64,000 bases of DNA from Scylla paramamosain (lineage: Eukaryota > Arthropoda > Malacostraca > Decapoda > Portunidae). Of the stretch, positions 49,880 through 62,315 are shown one piece after another (the first letter of the stretch is position 1; each line of letters starts with the position of its first letter). The translations under genes and the position numbers were made by a program. Where the stretch lies: the NCBI RefSeq assembly GCF_035594125.1, contig NW_026973704.1, positions 510,001 through 574,000 of the forward strand. Direction: 5' to 3'. The notes below the pieces were generated by a model, which saw only the letters and a list, made by a program, of their open reading frames with translations, had not been told where the DNA came from and searched no databases.

Positions 49880-51035
49880 CAAGTTGAGGTGGAGCGGCCT
49901 TTTCTGAAGCCACAGTACTTTGGCGACAGCAGGTGGTGCTGCTCGAGGTGTTCGGTGAGCTGCTCGCTTATGATCCTCTCCAAGATGTTACTGAGTACGG
50001 AGAGGAGCGAGACTGGCTGGTAACAAGGCCGGTAGTTACCTGGCTCAGACCTCGACTTCTCTTTATGCACGGGTGTGAGTCGCGCCTCCTTCCATAGTGA
50101 CGGCCAGACCCCTCGCTGCAAACAGCGGGGAAACATTTGTGCGAGAGGGCCAGCGAGCTCAACAGCACACTTTTTGAGATGTGGGGTCACGCTGTCAAGA
50201 CCAGGGGCCTTCCTGGTGTTGACATCCCTCAGGTGTCTTCTGATGGCGTCCTCAGAGATGGCAACGCCCTCCAGTCTCGAGACAGTAAGGCGGGGGAGGG
50301 CGGGTAGTTGCCTGTCTGGCTCTGGAGTTGTCATTTTTTCAGCGAACTGGCGGACGAGGAGGTCTGTTTTTTCTTGGCTGGAGACGGCCATATACCCGTC
50401 AGGGCGGGGATACATTCATGAGAGGAGACACCTTGCCTCTCCTTTACTAATCCCCACCACTGTTTGGCATCAACCTGGTTGGAGGCCAGCTTCCGCCTCA
50501 TATTCGCCTCGCACCTTGCCTTGGCCCACTTCACCGTCTTTATCATGATCTTGCACGTTCTTCTGTGTGGGGCTTTGTTACACTGTGCCTCTTGTACCGC
50601 GTCCAGGCTTTGTACTTTTGCTCAGCAGCAGTCTTGCACCTGTACCCGAACCAGGAATGGTCTTTTGGGCTGGTTGAGTACGTCCTGTGTGGCACGTGTT
50701 GCTGCTGCAGTGTGCAGAGGACAGTAGTGAGGGCGGTGGTGTCATGGTGCGGGTCCCCGGTGAATATTGTGTCCCAATCTGTCAGGGCCAGGGCCTGCCG
50801 CACAGCCACCCAGTCGGCACGGTGCCACAGCCAGGTGGCTTGCTGGTGATCCTCGTCACGCGCCGGGGCAACGCTGACGGTCGTGAGCACGGCATGATGG
50901 TCAGAGCTGCCCACACAGTCGAGAGGGAGGCACTGAACACATTCTTGAGGCAGGTCCGTCACCACTGGGTCCAGGGAGCCTCCACGCTGGTGTGTGGGAA
51001 AGTCCACATGATTGTGGAGTCCCTGCACTGCTGTG

Positions 51036-51037
<2 letters not shown>
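49880..51037 (-). mobile_element. APE-type LINE fragment (endonuclease end plus RT start)
   Basis: On the minus strand from 51037: HVDFPTHQRGGSLDPVVTDL and VGSSDHHAVLTTV are the end of an apurinic-like (APE) endonuclease, with the SDH catalytic motif. A linker with TWLWHRADWVAVRQAL follows. After a frame break near 50545 comes a segment with KWAKARCEANMRRKLASNQ, then after another near 50410 the RT start: RKAPGLDSVTPHLKKCA, WKEARLTPVHKEKSRSEPGN, LLSVLSNILERIISEQL and GFRKGRST. The copy stops there, before motif A. A small in-frame insertion (CYQ) disrupts the usual NYRPVSLL. Both ends are lost: a (CT)n tract abuts the 5' side. It is a different family from the main LINE, and dead. Confidence 0.88.

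Positions 51038-51109
<72 letters not shown>
51038..51109. repeat. (CT)n tract at the 5' edge of the APE-type LINE
   Basis: CT dinucleotides replace the missing 5' part of the LINE fragment. Confidence 0.95.
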
Positions 51110-51112
<3 letters not shown>

Positions 51113-51441
51113 CGACAGAAGAAAAAAACACATATAATGTTGTAGTTTGCTTTTGTTGCAGTAGTATATACAAATACAAATCAAAATTTATGGTACGATC
51201 GTCTTTAGTAATGACTTTGTAGGAGTTTGAACATTTCCTTGTCATTGTATGAAGGAGGAAATCCGGACAGGGGAACTGCTTGAAGGGAGAAAAGACGAAA
51301 AGAAGTTTGTGAACAAGTGCTTTACAGGATCTGTTTCATCGCTATTTGTGGCTAATCATTCACCTAAGTCTTCAGCACCGCACGTATATGTTTATCAACA
51401 CTCCTTTGGCTGTTCTGAGCATCCGCTGTTCGCAGGACAGC

Positions 51442-51957
51442 TTTTTTTTTTTTTTTTTTTTTTATGTAGGAAGGATACTGGCCAAGGGCAACAAAAATCT
51501 AATAAAAAAAAATGCCCACTGAAATGCCAGTCCCTTAAAAGGGTCAAAGCAGTGGTCAAAAATTGGTGGATAAGTGTCTTGAAACCTCCCTCTTGAAGGA
51601 ATTCAAGTCATAGGAAGGTGGAAATACAGAAGCAGGCAAGGAGTTCCAGAGTTTACCAGAGAAAGGGATGAATGATTGAGAATACTGGTTAACTCTTGCG
51701 TTAGAGAGGTGGACAGAATAGGAGTGAGAGAAAGAAGAAAGTCTTGTGCAGCGAGGCCGCGGGAGGAGGGGAGGCATGCAGTTAGCAAGATCAGAAGAGC
51801 AGTTGGCATGAAAATAGCGGTAGAAGACAGCTAGATATGCAACATTGCGGCGGTGAGAGAGAGGCTGAAGACAGTCAGTTAGAGGAAAGGAGTTGATGAG
51901 ACGAAAAGCTTTTGATTCCACCCTGTCTAGTACAGCAGTATGAGTGGAACCCCCCCA
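51442..51957 (-). mobile_element. Main LINE family, copy 4 (3' end only)
   Basis: A T22 tract at 51442-51463 is the poly-A tail. The ORF2 C-terminus is open over 134 codons: VESKAFRLINSFPLTDCLQP, SHRRNVAYLAVFYRYF, WNSLPAS, ending SRHLSTNF. It stops at the GGSTHTA segment. Little decayed, so relatively young, but lacks RT and endonuclease. Confidence 0.9.
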
Positions 51958-52262
51958 CACAACCTGCTGAACACGTCAACAAGGAGCAGACAGCTTAGTC
52001 ACAGCCACCAACAAGGGCACAGCTAATTGGCTAACAACAAAACACCTGCAACAAATGCATACTTTGTACCAATTAAGCTTCCCTGTTCAGTACTCACCGA
52101 GCTGCTCAGCGCCTCGTCACTTACACCCACTGCTACCTTCCTAACTCTTGTGTGGGCTTCAGTGTACGTCACTGTCCAGCGGCACAAATACGCAGACACC
52201 TCTCCCAGCCCTTAAAACTGACTGGCAACTACAAGCCACCTACTCGTTCTCTGTCATTTATG

Positions 52263-52447
<185 letters not shown>

Positions 52448-52990
52448 TTTCTGAATATGAATAAAAAAAATTTTTTTCGTGATGAAAATATTACATATAA
52501 ACTTTAAATAAAAACCTTATTAGTGAGCCACACGAATGGTTTTACGGATTAGGCTACACAACATTTGCTATAAGTTATCAATACATTGCCAACACATTTT
52601 TTTTTTTTTTTTTGTAATATGGTTTTTGTGTATTTATTGTTTACCTTTTCTTTTCCTAGTATTATTTTGACTTTGCCTTCATATTGTATTGACAAGCCAA
52701 GAAAACGTTCAAAATGTTGACATGATCCACCGCTAGTCATATCGTTTCCTTTTTTTTTGTCCTTCTTATGCCCCGTAAAGCTATATTCTTCTTCTTATTT
52801 TGTAAAAAAAAAAAAAAAAAGGAAAAGAAAAAAACACAATTTCATGATATATAATTGTTAAGAGACGAATGATTATGAATGACATTTGCTATTATCGTAC
52901 ACCGAAGGCGGGACGAAGCGGGTGTGCGCAGCAGGCCATTCATCAACTGCTCTCGCCTGCCTCTGTGTCTAAAGAAGCAAAAGTCCGTGT

Positions 52991-53170
52991 CCTGAAACGC
53001 TTTGCTCTCTCACCACGACTATTTTCAAAGGCTACAGAGATGATTAGCCAGGTTATGAAGAGTGTTTCTCCTGTTAGTGACGTAGAAATGATGTATGCCA
53101 TTACAACCACAGAAAAAACTCTTAGAATCCCGTGCAACTAACTAACTAGAGCCTTTTGAAAGTAGTGGAG
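52991..53170 (+). repeat. Dispersed repeat with shared open frame, copy B
   Basis: Homologous to 16031-16228. Here the frame is open further upstream (from 52869, with HQLLSPASVSKEAKVRVLKR) and reads SKATEMISQVMKSVSPVSDV before a stop at 53139. It lacks the intron-like CTTAG border of copy A. Function unknown. Confidence 0.6.
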
Positions 53171-53329
53171 GTGCGGTGTGGAAGTCTCGAGAGAGGTAAA
53201 TGAGACCTCAGTGTGCTGGGAACTGACCCAACTTAGTGTTGTTATTTTACACTGTTATGCTATGCTGTGCTATACTGTGCTATGCTATGCTATGCTATGT
53301 TTGACCTCTATGTGTCAAAAACCATAAAC

Positions 53330-53640
53330 ATACAGTATATCATGACTGCATTGTATTCTTAAGTCTGTAATCTCAATAACGTGTCTTGCTGTGTCTTCAC
53401 CCCGATATATATTCTCCGCCGTTGAATATATGTAAATATTCAGATTACATCATGATATTGTTGTGACTTGATAATGTTACAAGCCACAGCAATGAGCGTC
53501 TTGCTGTGTTTTCTTGCGTCTCAAAGTCTATAAGTCTCGGGAATACATCTTGTCGTGACTCCACTCACGTGTAAATCTCTGAAAATAAATATATTCCAAC
53601 ATTCAGATTACATGACGACTGTTGTCTTCATCAAGTCTGC
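53330..53640. repeat. Degenerate local tandem repeat, about 150-160 bp
   Basis: AATATTCAGATTACAT and ACATTCAGATTACAT mark two units. GTGTCTTGCTGTGTCTTC and GCGTCTTGCTGTGTTTTC recur about 105 bases apart. It follows a short (TGCTA)n run near 53260-53300. Confidence 0.6.
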
Positions 53641-54415
53641 ACTGTGTTACGTGTGAAGGACGACCTGAAGGAGCCTCGGGTCACTGACTGCTGCTGCTGC
53701 ATAGTCCCCAGGCATGAACAGAGGACAGGGCTGGGCGGGACGAGGCAGGGATGGGTGGGAGAGGAGAGATGGAATTGAGGCGGGACTGGGAGCGTGGTTG
53801 GGTAGGAAAAGAAAAATGAGACTGGGGATGAAGATGAATGAAGGGTGGTGAGTGGTGGATAAGAAACGAAATTGAGGCGTGGGGGGGATAGGCGAGCCGA
53901 GGGGAGGTGGTGAAGAAGGGAGGGATGTCATGGTTTGGATAAGAGACGAAACTGGTGAGGGTCGGGGAAAGGCGAAGTGAGGGGAAGAGAGGTGGTGAAG
54001 AGGGGAGCAGTGTCGTGGGCAAGGCGAGGTGACCAGGTTGTACTCACTAATCAAGGAGAGCAGAGGTCCTCACTCTCATGATAATTACACCAGCAAAGGT
54101 GAACATTTCGTGACAGCTGTGGATAATCACCTGTTAGCATGCTTGGGCATCTAATACTTGTAATACGACTGTCGTGTTTGGCAACTAGTGAAGTATTTGT
54201 CTCGTGTTTTGTACACGAAACTTCGCATGCTTTACCGAAGAGAATTAACAAGGAAAATTCGCTTGTGTGTAAATTTTGTGAAAATTGTATGCTATATCAT
54301 AAACTTGATTGAATAAAAAAATTAAGAAAAAAAAATTAAGGAGTAAATTTTTTTGTGTAGGTAATTTTTTTTTTTTTTTTTGTGTTTAGAAATTTTTCGC
54401 ACCATATAGTGTTGA

Positions 54416-54690
54416 AGCAAATTAAATAAACGAATTAATGCAGAACATTACAGGAAACATGAAGGCTATGCTATGAGGAGAAAGCACAAGAAGAACAGAC
54501 CATAAGTCAGCAGGCAGTCTTTGATTCCTGCCCTGCCAAAACAATTGCAACATGTGACCGCTGTGTTGCAGCAAATTTAGTTAACCAATTAATGCAAAAT
54601 ATTTCATAAAACCTGAAGGACAAAAGGAGGAAACAAAAGATAGGTCAGAAGATAGCAGACACTGTTTGACTCCTGCCTCGCCTGCCTTAG
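54416..54690. repeat. Local tandem duplication, about 155 bp
   Basis: Two diverged units share AATTAATGCA, ACCTGAAGGA or ACATGAAGGC, AAAGATAGGTCAG or CATAAGTCAG, and TTTGATTCCTGCC or TTTGACTCCTGCC. Confidence 0.7.
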
Positions 54691-54949
54691 CTTCCCTTCC
54701 CTTCCTCCCCTCCCCTCCCCTCACCTCACCTCTCCTCTCGTGGACTCAATCAGTTACACGTCAAAGCTCCCTTTATGGTGTTCCCCGTGATGGGCGGTTC
54801 TTAAGTTCAGTTTCGCGTAGTAACTTGGGGAAAAGTATGATATGAGGCCCGATTTTTTTCTGAGGTGAATTGGTCATAAGAGCCTGATATCACCTCCCCG
54901 CCTGAACTTATTGCCTCAGGTCCCTCTCAGTTTCTCGCCGCTGTTGTAC

Positions 54950-55005
54950 CTGCCGTCCTTCACCAGCTGAGCGCCTTGATAGCTCCGCACGCCAACACAC
55001 CGACC
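54950..55005 (-). CDS. Weak candidate exon
   Basis: On the minus strand CTTTTTTTTGGCGCAG ends at 55006 and is a strong acceptor. The open sequence reads CVGVRSYQGAQLVKDG and reaches GGCAG with GTACAA at 54949, a possible donor. If no splice occurs, the frame goes on to RYNSGEKLRGT and TGA at 54916, a possible terminal exon. Family not recognised. Confidence 0.3.
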
Positions 55006-55084
55006 CTGCGCCAAAAAAAAGTCTCGTTTCGCTGTTTGTAATGCCCGAGCGCTGAGGTGTCGGTGTTTCATTCCAGGGTCTTTG

Positions 55085-55115
<31 letters not shown>

Positions 55116-55233
55116 AATACGAGATGGTGGTAAGTATTCGTGTCTTGCTTTTACCTTTTCCCTGCCGTGCTTGGTCGTGGTGGTGATGATGGTGGTGCAA
55201 AGTGACGTGGTGTAAGGTGACGTGTCCATACCA

Positions 55234-55235
<2 letters not shown>

Positions 55236-55284
<49 letters not shown>

Positions 55285-55720
55285 CTTTCTGCTAATTCTT
55301 TCCCTGTTTTAGTGTTGTGGGACCATGTTATCGCCCGTCCTTCTCTGCTTCCTGCTAATTCTTCTACTTCCTCTCCTCTGCTTCCTGCTGATTCATCCCT
55401 ACAGTATGAGTTGTGTGACCATAGCATCGGTTTTCCCCCTTATAGTCCTACTAATTCTTCCGGTTCCTTTTCACTGCTTTCTGCTCATTTTTCTCCTGCT
55501 TCTGTATGTTTTGCCACCACCACCACCATCACCAAAAACTCCCCGACCCCTCATTACCACCACAACCATCATGCACTAACCGATCTCTCACCACCACCAC
55601 TACCACCACCACCACTTAGCAGGCCGCCATTCCCGCCAGCAGCAGGCCGCACACGAGCTTCTCTCACACAGGTAGTTCACGCCCGCCACGCCAGGCTGGA
55701 AGGATGTGAGGCGCTGCAGA

Positions 55721-55776
<56 letters not shown>

Positions 55777-56384
55777 CAACATTGCGATCAAACTAAAACA
55801 TTAAATACATGAGGTCCTTGCTTCTTTACTGCTTTACTTCATTACTTCTATGCAATACATCTCAGATCCAGCTTTAAAAATATTTCCTAACTAAAACCTT
55901 CACCATACAAACAAATCAAGTACAATTAAATTCCTGTTTCACAAGTATTATTTACCGAGGCAAAATCGTTGCTACCATCCCTACATCAAGCTTTATAAAA
56001 CGTAGCACACACACACACACACCGCCACTCCCATTCCGTCATTTCATCCCGGACAGTATTCATTGTATCCTGAAGGCGACTGAGTCATTAGTGGCAGTTC
56101 CGGCAGCGTGCGGGAAGCCCCTCGCCACACACAGGATTATTTTTTATATTGCATCTTTAATCAGACTTTGAACAGCAGCCGCTTTTTAACTATTCACTTC
56201 CTGATAAATGCTGAAGCTCTCCTGTCAGTTATGGGTCCGTTTTCTTTCCTTTTTCTTCTCTTTTTCTGAGAAATGAAAAAAGCTACTTCAATTTCTTTCT
56301 TATCATTCTTTGGTCGTCTGTCTGTCTGGGTTTGTCTTTTTGTCCTTGTTCGTTTGTGTTCCTGTCTGTCTGTCTGTCTGTCTT

Positions 56385-56458
<74 letters not shown>
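55236..56458. repeat. (CT)n, (CA)n, (CT)n tracts
   Basis: (CT)n 55236-55278, (CA)n 55721-55774, (CT)n 56389-56458. Between them only CCA-rich and complex sequence was seen. Confidence 0.9.
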
Positions 56459-56460
<2 letters not shown>

Positions 56461-57247
56461 GGATAAGGTACCAAACCGGTTAAGAATACAGTAAGGAAGA
56501 AAAACTGTTTGGGTGTTTGTTGATGAATATTTATAAACGTCGCTGAAAAGTCTTGTGTGGAACAAAAGAAGGTACTTGTGTTAAATTAAGCTGAGATTCT
56601 GCCTCTTACAATGAAACAATAAAAAATAAATAAATAGATAAATAAAGTAAATAAAACATAAGGTCAACATTATAAACGTAGCTTAGAAACTCGTGTAAAA
56701 AGTTAAGGAAGGCTTTTTTAAATTAAGCTTAAAAGTTCTTGCCTGTATTGAATTATTGAAATTCCCCTTCACTTTTACTCAATATGAAATTGTAGAAAAA
56801 AACAACAACTCAGATGACAAAAATTTATGTACGTCGTTTTAGAAAGTGTTATAAGGAACGATACAAGGAGTGTTGGATGGAATTACTTGGAGTCGTGAGG
56901 TGGTTTAAAAATTCCCTTCGCTAGTTAAAATGTGCCTCGTACTTACATAACATAGAAAAGGAAGACAGGAAAAGAGAAAGAAAAAGAGAGAGCTAATTTA
57001 GATTTATTACCATAGCAGAGGAAGCTGAATAAAAGAGTAAGGCTCGTTAAATGTCATCATGTGAAGTGGATTTTTATGTTACTTTGTATTTATGTGAAAT
57101 AGTGAGACAAAAACATATCAAGAGTCTGGTGAGTGTATTAACTTTCAGAAAATAATGTGTAAAGAGAAAAGTGTTGTATATTGACTCCTGTGCAGTGGTG
57201 AGGCGACTGAGGAAGCTCCTGTCACCATTGAATTTCTGCCTTACTTC

Positions 57248-57372
57248 AACCTAACCTAACCTAACCCAACCTAACCTAACTTAACCTAACCTAACCCAAC
57301 CCAACCCAACACAACCCAACCCAACCCAACCCAACCCAATCCAATTCAACCCAACTTAACCTAACCTAACCT
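57248..57372 (-). repeat. Short degenerate telomere-type tract (CCTAA/CCCAA)n
   Basis: About 24 pentamers, CCTAA at both ends and mostly CCCAA in the middle (57290-57350). It is shorter and more diverged than the array at 27064. Confidence 0.9.
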
Positions 57373-57576
57373 AGCCTTACTTTAACTTAATATCGGTACG
57401 AACCAGTCAGGAAAAGTCAAGTGTGTGGTGACTTTATTAACGCTGCTTCAGAAAGTACTGTACTATAAATATAGGTCGCATGTGGTGAAATTACTCAGAA
57501 TGATGAAGTGGTTGAGAAGTCTCCCCTACTAGTGAATGCCCGCCTCGCACTTACCTAACATGAACTACTAAGACGA

Positions 57577-57619
57577 AAAATAAAGTCTAGTGATTTATAA
57601 AATCACTAGACTTTATTTT
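57577..57619. repeat. Perfect palindrome, 20-bp arms, 3-nt loop
   Basis: AAAATAAAGTCTAGTGATTT, loop ATA, then its exact reverse complement. It interrupts the degenerate tandem array. Very likely to extrude or to give a stem in RNA; it could also be a fold-back MITE relic. Confidence 0.97.
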
Positions 57620-58249
57620 CCGTGTTAAAACGTAGAAAAAAGTGCAAAAACTTATGTTAAATTAAATTAGTGGGAGTGGTGTGGAGCTTAACCATTCTAC
57701 GCCTCCACTGATGAATCTCCACCACACACTTACCTCACAGAGTATTAAGAGGGAGACAATAGCAGTGTTCATATAAGGTAACATACAGTGTGGCATAAAA
57801 AGTCATGTTATATTTAATTATTCTGAGTAGTGAGGAGGTCAAACTTTTCACGCCTCCAGTAGTGAAGCTCCACCACACAATTGTGAAATATTAACGGGTA
57901 AAGTCTCTCTGGTGATCATATAAAGCATAATGAAACAAAGTAGCATAGAAACTCACGTTAGATTTGATTACTTTGACACGCACACACACACAATAATTCT
58001 TCCACATACTCGTACTGGCCTCTTCCTTCCACCCAACCATTCCTCTTCCACTGTTTCCATCCCCACCCAGCTATCCCCACACCCAGCCTGTCATCCTCTT
58101 GCCTAGTCATCCCTTTCTTTCCTGTCCTGCCTTATTCCCTATCCAAGTTATTCTCCACTCTGTCCTAGCCATCTCACAACCAGCCTGTCCTACACTACCT
58201 ATCCATCCCTCGCTCGCCTGACCTTCCTCAACCTCTTGTGACGTCGCAG

Positions 58250-58328
58250 ATCTCTAGATGGACGGTACGTGGAACTGAATCCTGAGACGAATCATCTTGG
58301 CAGCGCGAGACTCAAGGGACGAGGCTGA
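58250..58328 (+). CDS. Candidate terminal coding exon
   Basis: CCTTCCTCAACCTCTTGTGA followed by CGTCGCAG ends at 58249 and looks like an acceptor. One frame then reads SLDGRYVELNPETNHLGSA, then RLKGRG and TGA at 58326. The first base completes a codon from an upstream exon (phase 2 in). Composition is protein-like and polar. Downstream, GCGTAAAT with GTAAGT near 58353 is an alternative donor in other frames. No family recognised. No partner exon could be assigned. Confidence 0.35.
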
Positions 58329-60043
58329 TATGATTGTGTGTGGCGTAAATGTAAGTATTTAGCTTACCACAAATAGTTGTATAAGTATACAGGTCTTCTG
58401 CAGTTTATTCTTCCTATATACTGATGAGTCTTGCGCACCAGATAACAATATTGCTTCTCCTATCGCCGTTTCCTAGAGTGAGGGGTTGGCTCCTTGTACG
58501 AGTCCCCTCCAGTTGTTTCTGTCCATTGCATCTTCCTCTGTGACTCCCATCCTTTCCAGTTCTACCGCAATTTCTTCCCTCCATCTCACTCTGTCTCATT
58601 GTAAGCAGCAATGTTCCTGCGTCACCTCATCTTTGTTTTTGTGAGTCATGTTAATTACTCACAGGTTGGTTACGAGCTGAAACGCTCGAGCTGCTTCACT
58701 GCGTCACTCACTGTTCATGCTCATCTCTATCAGCGTCCACGTCTCCTTTATTGACAGCATAACTCTTATTTCCATATAAAAAAAAAAAAACTATATTAGT
58801 ATGTAAAAGTATGATACATTCGTGTGAATACAATTTCTTGGACGGATATCACGCCGCTGCCTCTATGTATTTACAGAACAAGCCAGCGCCAAGTACACGA
58901 GTTGGGACGAAACGACACCGTGACGCAGTGGGCCTCTGGTCTCGTGGAGAGTGATCTGCCGCAAGAGGAGGAATGCACGTGAGTTTTGTCCTGGCCAAGG
59001 AATTCCGGATAACGCAGGTGTTTGGGAGAGTGGATGATCAGACAGGACTGAGTAGATGCTGAGTCTCGGGAGTGAACTGTGTGGTGCAGGACTGTAGCGG
59101 TTATGCAGTCTCTTTTAACGAGACACATCGTGGAGGAGGCTGGCGAGTGCTCTCAACACACGTGACGGAGCGGCGCCATGGTAACTGTCACCGTGGCCAG
59201 GAAGTCTCTTGTGCTGAACACTGCAATGTTGTGTTATCAAGACTGTGTATTGGTGCAGCGCATACAGTCGGATCACTAAGCGTGTTGTAGTGATGAAACT
59301 ATGGAAACTATGGCGAATGATTATTGATCGTTGGAAAAAAGCATAGGTGTGATAATAATTCGGTGCTTGAGTTACACTAACACTCCATCACTACCGCCAC
59401 CACGGCCATCACCACCATCACCACCGCCATCACCACCGCCGCTACTAAGAGTAAGTACATGATTCTTGTTCTCGTTAATAGTGATAGGAAGGAAATATCT
59501 CCATTTTTCCCCCGTATACTGTGGAAGTGCTGCCTCAACACACCGCCGCCGCCGCTATGAGAAGTACATGATTCTTGTTCACCTTTACAGTGTTGTGTTG
59601 GTGGGTGGCTGCGGCTGCGATAGGAAGTATTGTTACACCGTTATGATAGCGCTGGTTGTGTGAGTGAGGTAACAACTCGGAACAATTCCTAGTATTAAGG
59701 AAAGGTCACATTGTTTGCTACAGAAGACCAGACGGCATGGAAGTGGGGGGAGCGGTCTTTTGATGAATAAATAAAGACCAGGAAATTATATTTTTTACAC
59801 GTATCGTTAAGCTGAAGTACCATGCTTAGTAGTAATCAAATTAAACAGTATAATATCAAATGAAAACCATAGATATACTCACCAGCACACACACCTACGG
59901 TACACTGAAGCCACAGAAAAGTCTTATAAAGGTACGGAAGAAGCAATGAAAAGACACAAGATCCGGAACCCCGGCTGCACTTCGCTCCCGGCTTCACATT
60001 CCCGGCTTAAACCAGCCAAGAATTGCACTTTTTTTTAATTATT

Positions 60044-60047
<4 letters not shown>

Positions 60048-60097
<50 letters not shown>

Positions 60098-60542
60098 TAC
60101 GTGGTGTGTTTTACTTCTCATACTCATTTCCAGCATTTTTTTTTCTCCTGCCGCTAAAGATTATGACCGCGCTGCCAGGGACTTTGTACTTACTCTCACC
60201 ATTTTTCAGTCCAGTTCACTAATGCAGGAGTAAAGCCACATTTTCTCTCTTTAATCTCTTGTAATTGTCAACAACAGAAGGATCTCCATTTTTTCTTATT
60301 TAAGCCACATTTTCTCTCTTTAATCTCTTGTCAACACCAGAAGGATCCCCATTATTTCTTATTTAAGACACATTTTTTCTCTTTAATCTCTAGTCAACAC
60401 CAGAAGGATACCAGGGCTTCCAACACTTTCTTTATAATTCAAGGAGAAAATCACTGAAATGTGCTATCCATTGTGTCCATTAAACAGACGAGGTGGAGGC
60501 GACAGTGGCCTGAAGATTGTGTCCTAGAGTTAACGAGGAAAG

Positions 60543-60610
<68 letters not shown>

Positions 60611-60662
60611 GGGGAAGCGTGAAAATAAGTGGGTGTTGGATGAGGATTATTTATTTATTTGC

Positions 60663-60761
<99 letters not shown>

Positions 60762-60802
60762 ACTGACTGACTGACTGACTCCACATCCACACCCACCCAT
60801 CG

Positions 60803-60886
<84 letters not shown>
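60048..60886. repeat. (GA)n, (GT)n, (GA)n, (CA)n cluster
   Basis: (GA)n 60048-60094, (GT)n 60543-60608, (GA)n 60665-60759, (ACTG)n 60759-60780, (CA)n 60807-60886. The (GT)n and (CA)n are inverted to each other. 58400-60040 is complex DNA with a small duplicated AGTACATGATTCTTGTTC near 59453 and 59562. Confidence 0.95.
60235..60410. repeat. Tandem repeat, about 63-69 bp unit, 2.7 copies
   Basis: GCCACATTTTCTCTCTTTAA, then CAACACCAGAAGGATC, then TTTCTTATTTAA repeats at 60235, 60304 and 60367 with small indels. Confidence 0.92.
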
Positions 60887-60888
<2 letters not shown>

Positions 60889-61439
60889 TATTAATAAGAA
60901 TATAAGCCCATAAGCTATAAAGGTGAGTCATTAAAGTAATAAAAGCAGCATGAGAAAGACGTGGGACGGAAAAATAAATGTCAGAGCGTCACACTTTCGG
61001 TTTCTCGTTTCTGCAATCCTAAAGGTGTCCAGTGGCAGTTATCGGGGTTTACAAGAGTGTTTCCATGATTACTAATAGTTTAACAGGCTTTATTAATTTC
61101 TTTATTTATCTATTTGAGGGAGAAGGTTTTCATTTTTTTTTTTTTTGTACTAATGGCAGTCAGCAAGTCCGTCAGTTAGTTCATCAGTTAGTCTGTCACT
61201 CACCCAGTCAGTCTGTTAGTCAGTCAGTCAGATAGGCAGCCGGACATACGTAGAGCGCCAGACACCATGGCTGAAAAATTTAGGCAGAAAAAATGTTTTC
61301 CGTATCGCTGCCAAATATAAATATGTTCATTAATTCTGTTTTACAGGGAGGCTATTTTGCCATGGAAGTATTTAAAGTGAGACCAAAGAATATTCTCGTG
61401 AGTAATTAAATCGGATCGAAACTGATATTTTGCAAATAA

Positions 61440-62315
61440 AATATTTCACGCAGGGAAGCCACAAAACGCTTGACTTCTGATCTTTCTAAAATTTCTGATT
61501 GGGGCAGAGCAAACTTGGTATTGTTCAATGCCTCAAAAACTCAATTCTTCCATCAATCAACTCGACACAACCTTCCAGACAACTATCCACTCTTCTTCAA
61601 TGACACTCAACTGTCCCCCTCTTCTATACTGAACATCCTTGGTCTGTCCTTTACTTATAATCTAAACTGGAAACTTCACATCTCATCTCTAGCTAAAACA
61701 GCTTCTATGAAGTTAGGTGTTCTGAGACGTCTCCGCAAGTTTTTCTCACCCCCCCCCCCAGCTGCTAACTCTGTACAAGGGCCTTCCGTCCATGTATGGA
61801 GTATGCTTCACTTGTCTGGGAGGGTTCCACTCATACTGCTCTTGTAGACAGGGTGGAATCAAAAGCTTTTCGTCTCATCAACTCCTCTCCTCTAACTGAC
61901 TGTCTTCAGCCTCTCTCTCACCACCGCAATGTTGCATATCTAGCTGTCTTCTACCGCTATTTTCATGCTAACTGCTCTTCTGATCTCGCTAACTGCATGC
62001 CTCCCCTCCTCCCGCGGCCTCGCTGCACAAGACTTTCTTCTTTCTCTCACCCCTATTCTGTCCACCTCTCTAACGCAAGAGTTAACCAGTATTCTCAATC
62101 ATTCATCCCTTTCTCTGGTAAACTCTGGAACTCCTTGCCTGCTTCTGTATTTCCACCTTCCTATGACTTGAATTCCTTCAAGAGGGAGGTTTCAAGACAC
62201 TTATCCACCAATTTTTGACCACTGCTTTGACCCTTTTGTGGGACTGGCATTTCAGGGGGCATTTTTTCTATTGGATTTTTGTTGCCCTTTGCCAGTGTTC
62301 TTCCTACATAAAAAA
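61440..62315 (+). mobile_element. Main LINE family, copy 5 (end of RT and C-terminus)
   Basis: It begins in the segment after the YADD box: REATKRLTSDLSKISDWGRA, then [38 protein letters not shown] and, after a shift in a C-run near 61755, VESKAFRLINSSPLTDCLQP through SRHLSTNF at 62218. The 3' UTR and a broken A-tail end near 62315. It lacks endonuclease and RT palm. Confidence 0.92.

Larger units (their letters stand above)
56580..57970. repeat. Degenerate tandem array, about 160-190 bp units
   Basis: Recurring blocks are CCTCGTACTTACATAACAT (56933), CCTCGCACTTACCTAACAT (57543), CACCACACACTTACCTCACA (57720) and CACCACACAATTGTGAAATA (57873). AAAACATAAGG- and CATATAAGGTAACATA-like segments alternate with GAAACTCGTG, AAAGTCATG and GAAACTCACG. 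It is an old satellite-like array. The telomere-like tract at 57248-57372 lies inside it, at the point where the unit has CTTACCTAACA. Confidence 0.65.

Noticed and set aside
55600..55720. Minus-strand coding-like segment RLTSFQPGVAGVNYLCE
   Set aside because: It follows a (CA)n tract, has an acceptor-like CTGCAG but no convincing donor, and no family match.
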